From: Alphaproteobacteria bacterium
GTDB lineage: Bacteria; Pseudomonadota; Alphaproteobacteria; Micavibrionales; UBA2020
NCBI GenBank assembly: GCA_020853455.1
Contig: JADYYV010000237.1
Coordinates: forward strand, 1 to 14,226
Length of the DNA stretch: 14,226 nucleotides
Direction: 5' to 3'
Shown here: one piece after another, positions 1-6,165 of the stretch
How the letters are laid out: every line of letters starts with the position of its first letter
Position numbering within the stretch: position 1 is the stretch's first letter
The notes under the pieces: generated by a model
What the model saw: only the letters and a program-made list of their open reading frames with translations
The model's database searches: none
What the model was told of the DNA's origin: nothing
Made by a program: the position numbers and the translations under genes

Positions 1-51
1 CTGCGTTCGGTGCTACGAATCCGGCATTCAATTTATATAAGGATTTTTCGC

Positions 52-318
52 ATGACGCCCGCAGACAAGCAGAAACTGACGACCGCCTTCAACAACGCCG
101 TGAACGCGTCGCCCTATGCCGACGAAACCGTGTTCGGCATCACCACGCAGGACGGCAAGCCCGTCACCCGCCGCATGCTGGTGGAAGCGACGCTGGAATC
201 GCCTCAGTTCTTCAACGAAGTCGATAAGGTGCTGGCGACCGGCAAAGTGACGCTCGACCAGATCATCGACAAGTTCGAGCAGGGCATGAAAAAATCCAGC
301 CTCGGCCCGCGTCCGTAA
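52..318 (+). CDS. Small hypothetical protein, 88 aa
   Basis: I do not recognise this protein. It is 88 residues, highly charged, with no signal peptide or membrane segment, so it is probably cytosolic. It begins MTPADKQKL and its C-terminal half (from about residue 40) looks helical and amphipathic, with VEATLESPQFF and LDQIIDKFEQGMKK. The ATG at 52 is preferred over the in-frame start at 10 because AAGGA at 39-43 lies 8 bases upstream of it, whereas the earlier start has no ribosome site and would add a basic, AT-rich leader. The gene closes with TAA and is followed 18 bases later by a strong terminator, so it is probably the last gene of its transcript. Upstream sequence is cut by the window edge. 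Coding status is supported by the ribosome site, GC-biased third positions and the terminator. Function is unknown. Confidence 0.75.
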   Translation: MTPADKQKLTTAFNNAVNASPYADETVFGITTQDGKPVTRRMLVEATLESPQFFNEVDKVLATGKVTLDQIIDKFEQGMKKSSLGPRP

Positions 319-336
319 TATTTGCGGGATAGATTT

Positions 337-372
337 AAAAAAGCCGGAACAGAAATGTTCCGGCTTTTTTTT
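337..372 (+). terminator. Intrinsic terminator after the first gene
   Basis: A near-symmetric hairpin, AGCCGGAACA / TGTTCCGGCT with a GAAA loop (352-355), is flanked by an A tract (337-341) and a run of eight T (365-372). The A and T tracts can extend the stem, so it may work in both directions. It would also stop readthrough from the convergent gene ending at 510, although the repeat element lies in between. Confidence 0.9.
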
Positions 373-376
373 CTTT

Positions 377-489
377 CGTCATGCCCGCCTTGCGCGGGCA
401 TCCAGAAGGCAGTCCTGCCGTCATATGACTCTGTGATTCATGAGACGCGCAGACGCGCTACTGGACCCCCGCGCAAGGCGGGGGTGACG
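377..489. repeat. Dispersed inverted-repeat element (REP/MITE-like)
   Basis: The left end (377-404) is a hairpin around CATGCCCGCC-TTGCGCGGGCATCCA. The right end (461-489) is its imperfect inverse, CTGGACCCCCGCGCAAGGCGGGGGTGACG read in two parts (461-475 and 476-489). The roughly 55 bases between show no gene. The ends face each other like a small palindromic dispersed repeat, a type common between genes in alphaproteobacterial genomes. It lies between two convergent gene ends, immediately after a terminator. No transposase is present. That it is multicopy is inferred from the pattern, not seen here. Confidence 0.75.
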
Positions 490-509
490 CGAATGTATAG
501 TTTTCTAAA

Positions 510-1184
510 TTACTTCTTCCCCTCGTCATCGCCCCAAACGCCCGGCGGTTTCGGTGCGGGAGGTTTGATGGTATTGGCGGGGGCGGGTTTCAGGGTGAGG
601 GCGGGGCGGGTAATGCGCTGGACTTCGTTGCTGAGGTCTTCGAGATGCTGCATCGCTTTCGGCAGCAGGTCGCGCGCTTCGGTGATGAAATTCAGGTTGT
701 TGTCGCGGTTGGCATCGGTATCAAAACGGCCGAACAGGTTCAGGCCGTGCATCATCGCGCCGCGACCGGCATAGAGCGTGACCACGCCGGGGCCGATCCG
801 GCTGTCGTCTTCCCAGCTCCATTCGCCCTTGGTGGCGATCGCGACGATTTCTTTCGCGCGCGTGATTTCGGCGAGCGTCATGATGGGGTTCGATGTTTTG
901 GCGAAACCCGCTTTCAAGTTTTCGATGTCGCCTTCCAGCGTCTGGATATGCAGCAGCGCCTTGGGCAGCAGCGTGCGCGCTTCGGTCACGAAGGCGAGGT
1001 TGTTGAGACCGTTCATATCGATTTCAATGTTCCCCATGATCGCAGGGCCGCGCAGGTTGGGGGCGGGGTCGGCATGGATGGAGAATTTGGAGGGGCCGAT
1101 CCAGCTGTCATCCTCGAACGACCAGGGGCCGGGAGTGGCTTTGGTGGAGATTTCCAGCGCGCGTTTTTTCTCTGCGGGGGTCAT
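510..1184 (-). CDS. Tandem-duplicated Ead/Ea22-like protein, 224 aa
   Basis: The protein consists of two homologous modules. Module 1 (about residues 1-93) starts MTPAEKKRALEISTKATPGPW and module 2 (about 98-187) starts MTLAEITRAKEIVAIATKGEW. Each continues with S(F/W)EDDS.IGP, a variable stretch ending in an N-rich NNL.F(V/I)TEAR, then LLPKA(L/M).H and a coiled helix. The pattern A-T-P-G-P-W ... N-x-x-F-(I/V)-x-x-A-R-x-L-L-P is typical of phage Ead/Ea22-like proteins, whose function is poorly known. A Pro-rich tail follows and the protein ends GDDEGKK. There is no signal peptide. The ATG at 1184 is chosen because the upstream extension to 1313 lacks the module pattern and overlaps a good promoter. 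The gene is divergent from hppA, with no other phage genes nearby. It may be a domesticated prophage gene. Confidence is high that it is coding and moderate on the family. Confidence 0.75.
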   Translation of the reverse strand: MTPAEKKRALEISTKATPGPWSFEDDSWIGPSKFSIHADPAPNLRGPAIMGNIEIDMNGLNNLAFVTEARTLLPKALLHIQTLEGDIENLKAGFAKTSNPIMTLAEITRAKEIVAIATKGEWSWEDDSRIGPGVVTLYAGRGAMMHGLNLFGRFDTDANRDNNLNFITEARDLLPKAMQHLEDLSNEVQRITRPALTLKPAPANTIKPPAPKPPGVWGDDEGKK

Positions 1185-1228
1185 GTTCTGATCCGTGTAT
1201 CTGCCAAAAAATCCTGCGGGATATGCTT

Positions 1229-1258
1229 GTTCTAGCACAGCAAAATCAATTCTGTCAA
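1229..1258 (-). promoter_or_regulatory. Candidate promoter for the Ead/Ea22-like gene
   Basis: Read on the minus strand, a consensus TTGACA (1253-1258) is followed after 18 bases by TAGAAC (1229-1234), a four-of-six match to the -10 consensus. Transcription would start near 1222, giving a leader of about 38 bases. The SD is weak (CGGAT, about 6-10 bases before the ATG). Confidence 0.5.
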
Positions 1259-1263
1259 ATGGG

Positions 1264-1419
1264 TTTGGCCATAAGCGTGACAAGCCTGCATCACATAGGC
1301 CAAAAAGTTCCACGGATATGGGAACAAGGGGTTGCTATCCTCTTATATATTAGGCACATTCTGCCAACTCAAAAACCAAGCATGCCGCAACCCGGCTTAA
1401 CTCGATATATATAAGAGGA
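1264..1419 (+). promoter_or_regulatory. Stacked inverted repeats upstream of hppA; last one can cover the ribosome site
   Basis: Three inverted repeats lie in series. They are TTTGGCC (1264-1270) with GGCCAAA (1298-1304); GTTCC (1308-1312) with GGAAC (1321-1325); and a perfect 13-bp pair TCCTCTTATATAT (1338-1350) with ATATATAAGAGGA (1407-1419). The right arm of the last pair contains the hppA SD (AGAGGAA, 1414-1420), so in RNA it would hide the ribosome site. I found no convincing hppA promoter. If transcription begins downstream of 1350, the left arm is absent from the mRNA and the repeat would have to act as DNA. Confidence 0.5.
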
Positions 1420-1425
1420 AATAAA

Positions 1426-3561
1426 ATGCCGTTTGAACTTCAAACAATCGTGATCGCGTCGGGGGTGCTTGCACTTCTGTACGGGATTCTGACCAGCTTC
1501 CAGGTCATGTCCAAAAGCGCCGGTAACGCGCGCATGCAGGAAATCGCCGCCGCCATTCAGGAAGGCGCACAAGCCTACCTGAACCGCCAATACACCACCA
1601 TCGCCGCCGTCGGCGTCGTTGTGGGCGTTCTGCTGGGCGTGACGCTCGGCCTGCGCACCGGCATCGGTTTTGCCGTCGGCGCGATCCTCTCGGGTCTTGC
1701 CGGTTACATCGGCATGCACGTGTCCGTCCGCGCCAACGTGCGCACGGCTGACGCCGCGCAAAAAGGCCTGCAGGAAGCGCTGACCGTCGCCTTCAAATCG
1801 GGCGCGATCACCGGCCTGCTGGTCGTCGGTCTCGGCCTCCTCGGCGTTGCCGTGTATTACTTCGTCCTGCTGAACAAGAACGTGCCGCAGCGCGAAATCC
1901 TGGAAGCCCTCGTGGCTCTCGGCTTCGGCGCTTCGCTGATCTCGATCTTCGCGCGTCTGGGCGGCGGTATCTTCACGAAAGGCGCTGACGTGGGCGCGGA
2001 TCTTTGCGGCAAGGTTGAAGCCAACCTGCCCGAAGACGATCCCCGCAATCCCGCCGTCATCGCCGACAACGTGGGCGACAACGTGGGCGACTGCGCAGGC
2101 ATGGCTGCCGACCTGTTCGAAACCTATGCCGTCACGCTGGTTGCGACCATGCTGATCGCGGCCTCGGTCTTCGCACCGGAAGCTGTCCGCGGCGCGATGG
2201 AACTGCCGCTGCTGATCTGCGGCCTGTGCATCGTGTCCTCGATCGTCGGCACCTACTTCGTGCGTCTCGGCTCGTCGGAAAACATCATGGGCGCCCTATA
2301 TAAAGGCCTCATCGTGACCGGCATCCTGTCGCTCGGCCTCGTCTGGTGGGCAATCGACGCAACCGTCGGCATGAACACGCCGCTCGCGCTGCTGTCGGGT
2401 GCTACCGTCACCGGCATGAAACTGTTCCATTGCGCGATCGTCGGCCTGGTCGTCACCGCGCTGATGGTCTGGATCACCGAGTACTATACCTCGACCGCGT
2501 TCCGCCCCGTCCGCTCGATTGCGAAAGCATCCGAGACCGGCCACGGCACGAACGTGATCCAGGGTCTGGCCATCTCGCTGGAATCGACCGCGCTGCCCGT
2601 CGTCGTTATCGCCGTCGGCATCTACGTCGCTTACAACGCAGCCGGCCTGTACGGTATCTCGCTCGCGGCAACCACCATGCTGGCGCTGGCCGGCATGATC
2701 GTCGCGCTTGACGCTTACGGCCCGGTCACCGACAACGCCGGCGGTATCGCCGAAATGTCGGAACTGCCGAAAAAAGTCCGCGTCGTCACCGACGCGCTGG
2801 ACGCTGTCGGCAACACGACCAAGGCTGTCACGAAAGGCTACGCGATCGGTTCCGCCGGTCTTGCGGCGCTCGTGCTGTTCGCGGCCTACACCGAAGAGCT
2901 GAAGCACTATTTCGGCGCGGGTTCGGAATACGTCACGAAAGGCGGCCACGAGCCCCTGACCGTGACCTTCCCCCTCGACGAGCCCTTCGTCATCATCGGC
3001 CTGTTCCTGGGCGGCTTGCTGCCGTACCTGTTCGGCGCGATGTGCATGACCGCTGTCGGCCGTGCCGCTGGTTCGATCGTGGTGGAAGTCCGCCGCCAGC
3101 TGCGCGAAATCCCGGGCATCCTGAAAGGCACTTCCAAGCCTGACTACGGCCGCGCCGTGGACATGCTGACGAAAGCCGCCATCGGCGAGATGGTTATCCC
3201 CTCGCTGCTGCCCGTGCTGTCGCCTGTCGTGCTGTTCTACGTCGTGAAGGCCGTTTCCGGCTCCGCTGCTTCCGGCTTCCAGGCCGTGGGCGCGATGCTG
3301 GTCGGCACGATCGTGACGGGCCTGTTCGTTGCTATCTCGATGACCTCGGGTGGCGGCGCATGGGACAACGCGAAAAAATACATCGAAGAAGGCCATTACG
3401 GCGGCAAGGGCTCTGACGCCCACAAAGCTGCCGTGACCGGCGACACCGTCGGCGATCCCTACAAGGACACCGCCGGCCCGGCCGTCAACCCCCTCATCAA
3501 GATCACCAACATCGTGGCGATCCTGCTGGTGGCGGTCATCGCCAAGATGATGGCTGGTTAA
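1426..3561 (+). CDS. hppA: K+-insensitive pyrophosphate-energized proton pump, 711 aa
   Basis: This is a membrane-integral pyrophosphatase. It hydrolyses PPi to two phosphates and pumps H+ across the inner membrane, recovering energy from biosynthetic PPi. Length (711 aa) and many hydrophobic segments fit the family, which has about 16 membrane helices. Visible hallmarks are the substrate loop GADVGADLCGKVE (residues 186-198), followed by DDPRNPAVIADN and DNVGDNVGDCAGMAADLF, and the C-terminal acidic/lysine motif DTVGDPYKDTAGPAVNPL. GNTTKAVT carries Lys466 and Thr469, the residues that mark the K+-insensitive subfamily; K+-requiring enzymes have Ala there. The usual Val/Met of DVGADLVGKVE is Cys194. 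The ATG at 1426 has AGAGGAA 6 bases upstream. The gene stands alone between a structured upstream region and a strong terminator, so it is probably monocistronic. Identification is very secure. Confidence 0.98.
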   Translation: MPFELQTIVIASGVLALLYGILTSFQVMSKSAGNARMQEIAAAIQEGAQAYLNRQYTTIAAVGVVVGVLLGVTLGLRTGIGFAVGAILSGLAGYIGMHVSVRANVRTADAAQKGLQEALTVAFKSGAITGLLVVGLGLLGVAVYYFVLLNKNVPQREILEALVALGFGASLISIFARLGGGIFTKGADVGADLCGKVEANLPEDDPRNPAVIADNVGDNVGDCAGMAADLFETYAVTLVATMLIAASVFAPEAVRGAMELPLLICGLCIVSSIVGTYFVRLGSSENIMGALYKGLIVTGILSLGLVWWAIDATVGMNTPLALLSGATVTGMKLFHCAIVGLVVTALMVWITEYYTSTAFRPVRSIAKASETGHGTNVIQGLAISLESTALPVVVIAVGIYVAYNAAGLYGISLAATTMLALAGMIVALDAYGPVTDNAGGIAEMSELPKKVRVVTDALDAVGNTTKAVTKGYAIGSAGLAALVLFAAYTEELKHYFGAGSEYVTKGGHEPLTVTFPLDEPFVIIGLFLGGLLPYLFGAMCMTAVGRAAGSIVVEVRRQLREIPGILKGTSKPDYGRAVDMLTKAAIGEMVIPSLLPVLSPVVLFYVVKAVSGSAASGFQAVGAMLVGTIVTGLFVAISMTSGGGAWDNAKKYIEEGHYGGKGSDAHKAAVTGDTVGDPYKDTAGPAVNPLIKITNIVAILLVAVIAKMMAG

Positions 3562-3580
3562 TCTTCGGATAAACCAAGAC

Positions 3581-3613
3581 AAAAAGCCCCCGTCACAAGA
3601 CGGGGGCTTTTTT
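3581..3613 (+). terminator. Intrinsic terminator of hppA
   Basis: The stem GCCCCCGTC / GACGGGGGC with an ACAA loop (3595-3598) is extended by A5 on the left and T6 on the right. It starts 20 bases after the hppA stop codon. It is immediately followed by the next gene's -35 box. Confidence 0.95.
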
Positions 3614-3616
3614 GTA

Positions 3617-3644
3617 TTGACGGGCAGGGGCAAAGGGCTAAAGT
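3617..3644 (+). promoter_or_regulatory. Promoter for the 202-aa unknown gene
   Basis: TTGACG (3617-3622) is followed after 16 bases by TAAAGT (3639-3644). The predicted transcript start is near 3651, leaving a leader of about 25 bases that contains CGGAG (3663-3667). This placement rules out the in-frame GTG at 3643 as the start codon, because it would lie inside the -10 box. Confidence 0.65.
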
Positions 3645-3675
3645 GCTTTTCCGTATCCTATCCGGAGTACAAGAA

Positions 3676-4284
3676 TTGCCCGTCACCAAGACCTTCATGG
3701 AATACACCGAATACGACCTGTACAGCAGCGAACAGGTGTCTGTCGCCGTACCGTCGCGCGATCCGCTGCAGATCGATTTCAAGAAGCTCGACTGGTGGGC
3801 AGCGCCGACCTTCCTGGGCTTTCCGACCGAATTCAAATTCTATGACGCGCAGGTCGATGATGCGGGCAAGGAAATCGCCGGCACGCGCAACAATTATTCC
3901 AAAAACTATCAGGTCGCCGAAGCGGTGATGAGCCTTGATGAATACAAGGCGCGTGAACTGCCGAAGATCGCGGAAATGAAGGGCGAAAAGCTGAGCCGCT
4001 TCCACGCCTTCACGCATGAATTCCTGGATGGCGGCTTCAGCCTGTCGAAATCCTTCAAGGCCGCAATCGGGCCCAAGAAGCCGGTCATGGACTGGTATAT
4101 CGAACAGGTGGAATCGACCATCCGTCAGGCCGAACAGGCGGGGGCGACGCATATCGCGATCTGGGACAAAAAATCCGCAACCGCGCCGATCATTATCGAA
4201 GCCGATATGATCGTTCTGGACCGCAAACTGGGGCAGTTATACCCCGCCGCCGCAAGGCCCGCACCCAAAACGCCGCAGCCTTGA
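3676..4284 (+). CDS. Unknown soluble protein, 202 aa, TTG start
   Basis: I do not recognise this protein. It is about 202 residues, with no signal peptide or membrane helix. Aromatic-rich N-terminal stretches (MEYTEYDLY, LDWWAAPTFLGFPTEFKFYD) precede a charged middle and a helical region around MDWYIEQVESTIRQAEQAG. The sequence THIAIWDK and then IIIEADMIVLDR near the C-terminus look like alternating beta strands. The tail is Ala/Pro-rich. The TTG at 3676 is the best start because CGGAG sits 8 bases upstream and a promoter lies just before it. The ATG at 3697 has no ribosome site. The gene is followed 30 bases later by the first ankyrin gene, which has its own promoter, so the two need not be an operon. 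Function unknown. Confidence 0.8.
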   Translation: MPVTKTFMEYTEYDLYSSEQVSVAVPSRDPLQIDFKKLDWWAAPTFLGFPTEFKFYDAQVDDAGKEIAGTRNNYSKNYQVAEAVMSLDEYKARELPKIAEMKGEKLSRFHAFTHEFLDGGFSLSKSFKAAIGPKKPVMDWYIEQVESTIRQAEQAGATHIAIWDKKSATAPIIIEADMIVLDRKLGQLYPAAARPAPKTPQP

Positions 4285-4308
4285 TTTGTTGCCATAATGT
4301 GCTAATAT
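4281..4308 (+). promoter_or_regulatory. Promoter for the ankyrin pair, near-leaderless
   Basis: TTGATT (4281-4286) is followed after 16 bases by TAATAT (4303-4308), a five-of-six match to TATAAT. The ATG begins at 4315, only 6 bases after the -10 box, so the transcript should start at or next to the start codon. No SD is present. The alternative -10 CATAAT (4293-4298) has no obvious -35 partner. Confidence 0.55.
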
Positions 4309-4314
4309 CGCCGG

Positions 4315-4923
4315 ATGTCGAATAACGCACCCAATCCGGCGCGCACGCCGCCGCATGACAAGGTCCTGCCCGACAAGGCGGAGATCGCGCGTTATTTCCA
4401 TGCGGCCACCATCGGCAATCCGAACGAAGTTGCGCAGTTTATCCGCGACTATCCCGACCTGCTGGAAAACAACAGCTCGCCCACCGGCGCCACCGCCATC
4501 ATTCTGGCCGCCAAGGCGGGCCGGCTGGAAGTGGTGGAATTGCTGGCAGGGCTCGGCGCGAATTTGAACGCGGGCGACAATGGCGACCAGTCGGCGATCT
4601 TCTATGCCGCCGCAAACGGCGAGGCGGCGGTCGCGCGCTTCCTCATCAACCACGGCGTCGATCCGACCGCGCCCAACAGGGCGGGCGTATCTGCAGTCGC
4701 GATTGCCGGCGCGCAGGACATGCCGATCTTCGGGCAGGAAATGGCCGCGCACCGCGCGCGCCATTTGCAGGCGGAAGCAGATGCCGAACGCCAGCGGCTG
4801 GAAGCGGCGCGCGAGGCGCTGCTGCAAAACCTGCGCGATGTGACCGAAGCCGTGCAGGGCGGCGTGAAGGGCAATGTCGCCGCGCCGCGCACAGCCACTT
4901 TCGGCAAGGGCAAGACGCCGTGA
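4315..4923 (+). CDS. Ankyrin-repeat protein A, 202 aa
   Basis: About three ankyrin repeats are visible. The pattern is A-(T/A)-x-G-(N/R)...V, then G-A-T-A-I-I-L-A-A-K-A-G-R-L-E-V-V-E-L-L (about residues 57-77), then Q-S-A-I-F-Y-A-A-A-N-G-E-A and V-A-R-F-L-I-N-H-G-V-D-P. The last repeat degenerates. A charged helix of about 40 residues (ARHLQAEADAERQRLEAAR) and a basic tail with APRTATF follow. Ankyrin repeats bind protein partners; no enzymatic domain is seen. There is no signal peptide. The start is the ATG at 4315, which has no SD but lies 6 bases after a -10 box. It overlaps its paralogue by 4 bases (GTGA), so the two are probably translationally coupled. The partner and role are unknown. 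Confidence 0.88.
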   Translation: MSNNAPNPARTPPHDKVLPDKAEIARYFHAATIGNPNEVAQFIRDYPDLLENNSSPTGATAIILAAKAGRLEVVELLAGLGANLNAGDNGDQSAIFYAAANGEAAVARFLINHGVDPTAPNRAGVSAVAIAGAQDMPIFGQEMAAHRARHLQAEADAERQRLEAAREALLQNLRDVTEAVQGGVKGNVAAPRTATFGKGKTP

Positions 4924-5486
4924 GCATGTCGATCAACGATCTTGATGCGCCGACGCAGAAATCCTTGCGGGATTCATTCTTCCGCGCGGCGCGTCTGGGT
5001 GAACTCGACAGCCTGCGCACGATCGTCGCGAATTATCCCGATATGCTGAACGACAAGGGGTCATCCTCGGGCGCAACCGCGCTGGTGCTGGCCGCCGAAA
5101 ACGGGCATATCCGCCCCGTGAAATTCCTGCTGGAACAGGGCGCGGATATCGACGCGACCGATACCGTCGGGCGCAACGCGCTGTTCATGGCCGCGAAATA
5201 CGGCAAGGCGAATATCGTGCAGTTGCTGATCGGCATGGGCCAGGATCCATATCTGGTGCAGGACGGCGCGTCGCCCCACATCATCGCGCGCAACGGCGGA
5301 TTTAACGTGCTGGGCGAGGACATCGTCAAGTGGCGCAAGGAATGGCTGGCGGATGTCGAGAAAGTAAAGGCCGCCGCCGATGCCGCGCGGCGCAAACAGG
5401 TGACCGAACTGACGAAAAAAATCCGCAGCGGCACCACCGCCGCCGTCGCCGCGCCAAAGACCGCGCGGTTCAGGCCGAAATTTTAA
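4920..5486 (+). CDS. Ankyrin-repeat protein B, paralogue of A, 188 aa
   Basis: This is a second ankyrin protein with the same plan as its upstream neighbour. An N-terminal helix with FFRAARLGELDSLR is followed by a YPD(L/M)L turn shared with protein A. Then come GATALVLAAENGH.RPVKFLL, GRNALFMAAKYGK.NIVQLLI, a charged helix (KWRKEWLADVEKVKAAADAA) and a basic tail. The tail VAAPKTARF matches VAAPRTATF in protein A. The GTG at 4920 is preferred because AAGGG (4906-4910) lies 9 bases upstream and it forms a GTGA overlap with the previous stop codon; an ATG at 4926 is possible. Similarity in order and length shows a tandem duplication followed by divergence. No targeting signal is seen. Function unknown. 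Confidence 0.88.
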   Translation: MSMSINDLDAPTQKSLRDSFFRAARLGELDSLRTIVANYPDMLNDKGSSSGATALVLAAENGHIRPVKFLLEQGADIDATDTVGRNALFMAAKYGKANIVQLLIGMGQDPYLVQDGASPHIIARNGGFNVLGEDIVKWRKEWLADVEKVKAAADAARRKQVTELTKKIRSGTTAAVAAPKTARFRPKF

Positions 5487-5505
5487 TTTATCGTAAGGCA
5501 CTTCA

Positions 5506-5639
5506 GCCCCCTCTCCCGCGAGCGGGAGAGGGCAGGGGAGAGGGTGCAGCCGAGGTCATCGCTGGCGCGATGCAGATAAATGTTGTGCGCTTGCGCGCCA
5601 CCCTCTCCCTAACCCTCTCCCGCAAGGCGGGAGAGGGGA
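5506..5639. repeat. Dispersed inverted-repeat element with CCCTCTCCCGC hairpins
   Basis: The left part (5506-5545) is a hairpin CCCTCTCCCGC / GCGGGAGAGGG followed by AGGGGAGAGGGTG. The right part (5599-5639) is its inverse, CACCCTCTCCCTAACCCTCTCC then a second CCCGC / GCGGG hairpin. About 50 bases between show no gene. The two ends can pair with each other or fold separately. This type of CTCTCCC-rich palindromic repeat is widespread in proteobacterial intergenic DNA. It fills the gap between the ankyrin pair and the convergent marR-like gene and may act as a transcription barrier. It is a different family from the element at 377-489. Confidence 0.8.
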
Positions 5640-5647
5640 TGAGATGA

Positions 5648-6079
5648 TTACGGTTTTTCCGCCAGCCTCAGGATGATTTTTCCGGCCTTGAACAGCAATT
5701 CCTTTTCTTCCGCGTCCAACTCCTCGATCGCTTCCGCCAGCCAGGTGCGCCTTGCGTCGCGGGCGCTTTCGCGGACTTCGATGCCCTTGGGCGTCAGGTC
5801 GATTTTCATCTGGCGGCCGTCGGTGGGGTGGGGCTTGCGCGACAGCAACCCGCGTTCTTCCAATGCCGCAACCGTCGCGCCCATCGATTGCGGCTTCACG
5901 GCTTCGGCGCGCGCAAGATCGGCGATGGTATGCGCGCCGTATTTGGCAAGGCGCACCAGCACCGCGGATTCAGTCAGCGACAATTCATGCGAAGCCGCCG
6001 CCGCCTTGATGCGTCGCGCCAGCCTGCCGATGGCCTGACCGAATTCGATGGTCGTTATGTCATGTGTCTTGCGTTTCAT
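5648..6079 (-). CDS. MarR-family transcriptional regulator, 143 aa
   Basis: This is a winged-helix DNA-binding repressor of the MarR family. The visible pattern is a dimerisation helix (IGRLARRIKAAAA), LTESAVLVRLAKYG, a recognition region IADLARAEAVKPQSMGATVAALEERGLLSR, the wing with the family signature HPTDGRQMKIDLTPKG, and a C-terminal helical part with LDAEEKELL. Length is typical. The ATG at 6079 is preferred over the in-frame start at 6130, because the longer form would run across its own promoter and operator. It is divergent from an ABC efflux pair with a palindrome between, so it most likely represses that transporter and itself. The ligand is not predictable. The start codon lies about 10 bases from the -10 box, so the mRNA leader is very short. 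Confidence 0.92.
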   Translation of the reverse strand: MKRKTHDITTIEFGQAIGRLARRIKAAAASHELSLTESAVLVRLAKYGAHTIADLARAEAVKPQSMGATVAALEERGLLSRKPHPTDGRQMKIDLTPKGIEVRESARDARRTWLAEAIEELDAEEKELLFKAGKIILRLAEKP

Positions 6080-6089
6080 CCGAATCAAG

Positions 6090-6117
6090 TGTATAAAATA
6101 GGAAGGTAAACTTGCAA
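6090..6117 (-). promoter_or_regulatory. Promoter of the marR-like gene
   Basis: On the minus strand TTGCAA (6112-6117) is followed after 16 bases by TATACA (6090-6095). Transcription would start near 6083, about four bases before the ATG at 6079. The -35 box lies inside the palindrome at 6108-6121. Confidence 0.6.
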
Positions 6118-6121
6118 GTTT
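6108..6121. promoter_or_regulatory. Candidate MarR operator, 14-bp perfect palindrome
   Basis: AAACTTGCAAGTTT is a perfect palindrome in the intergenic region between the marR-like gene and the ABC transporter. It covers the marR-like -35 box. A partial second site, AAGTTACTT (6129-6137), repeats the AAGT half and is itself symmetric. MarR proteins usually bind 14-20 bp palindromes placed like this, so this is the most likely operator for autoregulation and transporter control. Confidence 0.65.
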
Positions 6122-6165
6122 TAATTCCAAGTTACTTAACCCCCTGACGGGAAAGGTTTTCAGCC

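Noticed and set aside
645..1235. 196-aa plus-strand open frame opposite the Ead-like gene
   Set aside because: It is a shadow frame: the minus-strand protein has two clear homologous modules and a promoter, whereas this frame shows no repeat pattern or ribosome site.
2296..3633. 445-aa minus-strand open frame opposite hppA
   Set aside because: It lies antisense to a very well conserved gene, is rich in His, Arg, Asp and Gln as expected from reading GC-rich codons backwards, and shows no domain.
3643..3675. Upstream GTG start for the 202-aa unknown protein
   Set aside because: The GTG falls inside the -10 box, while TTG at 3676 has a good ribosome site at the right distance.
6080..6130. Longer start for the marR-like gene
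   Set aside because: The added 17 residues would be encoded by the promoter and operator and have no family counterpart.
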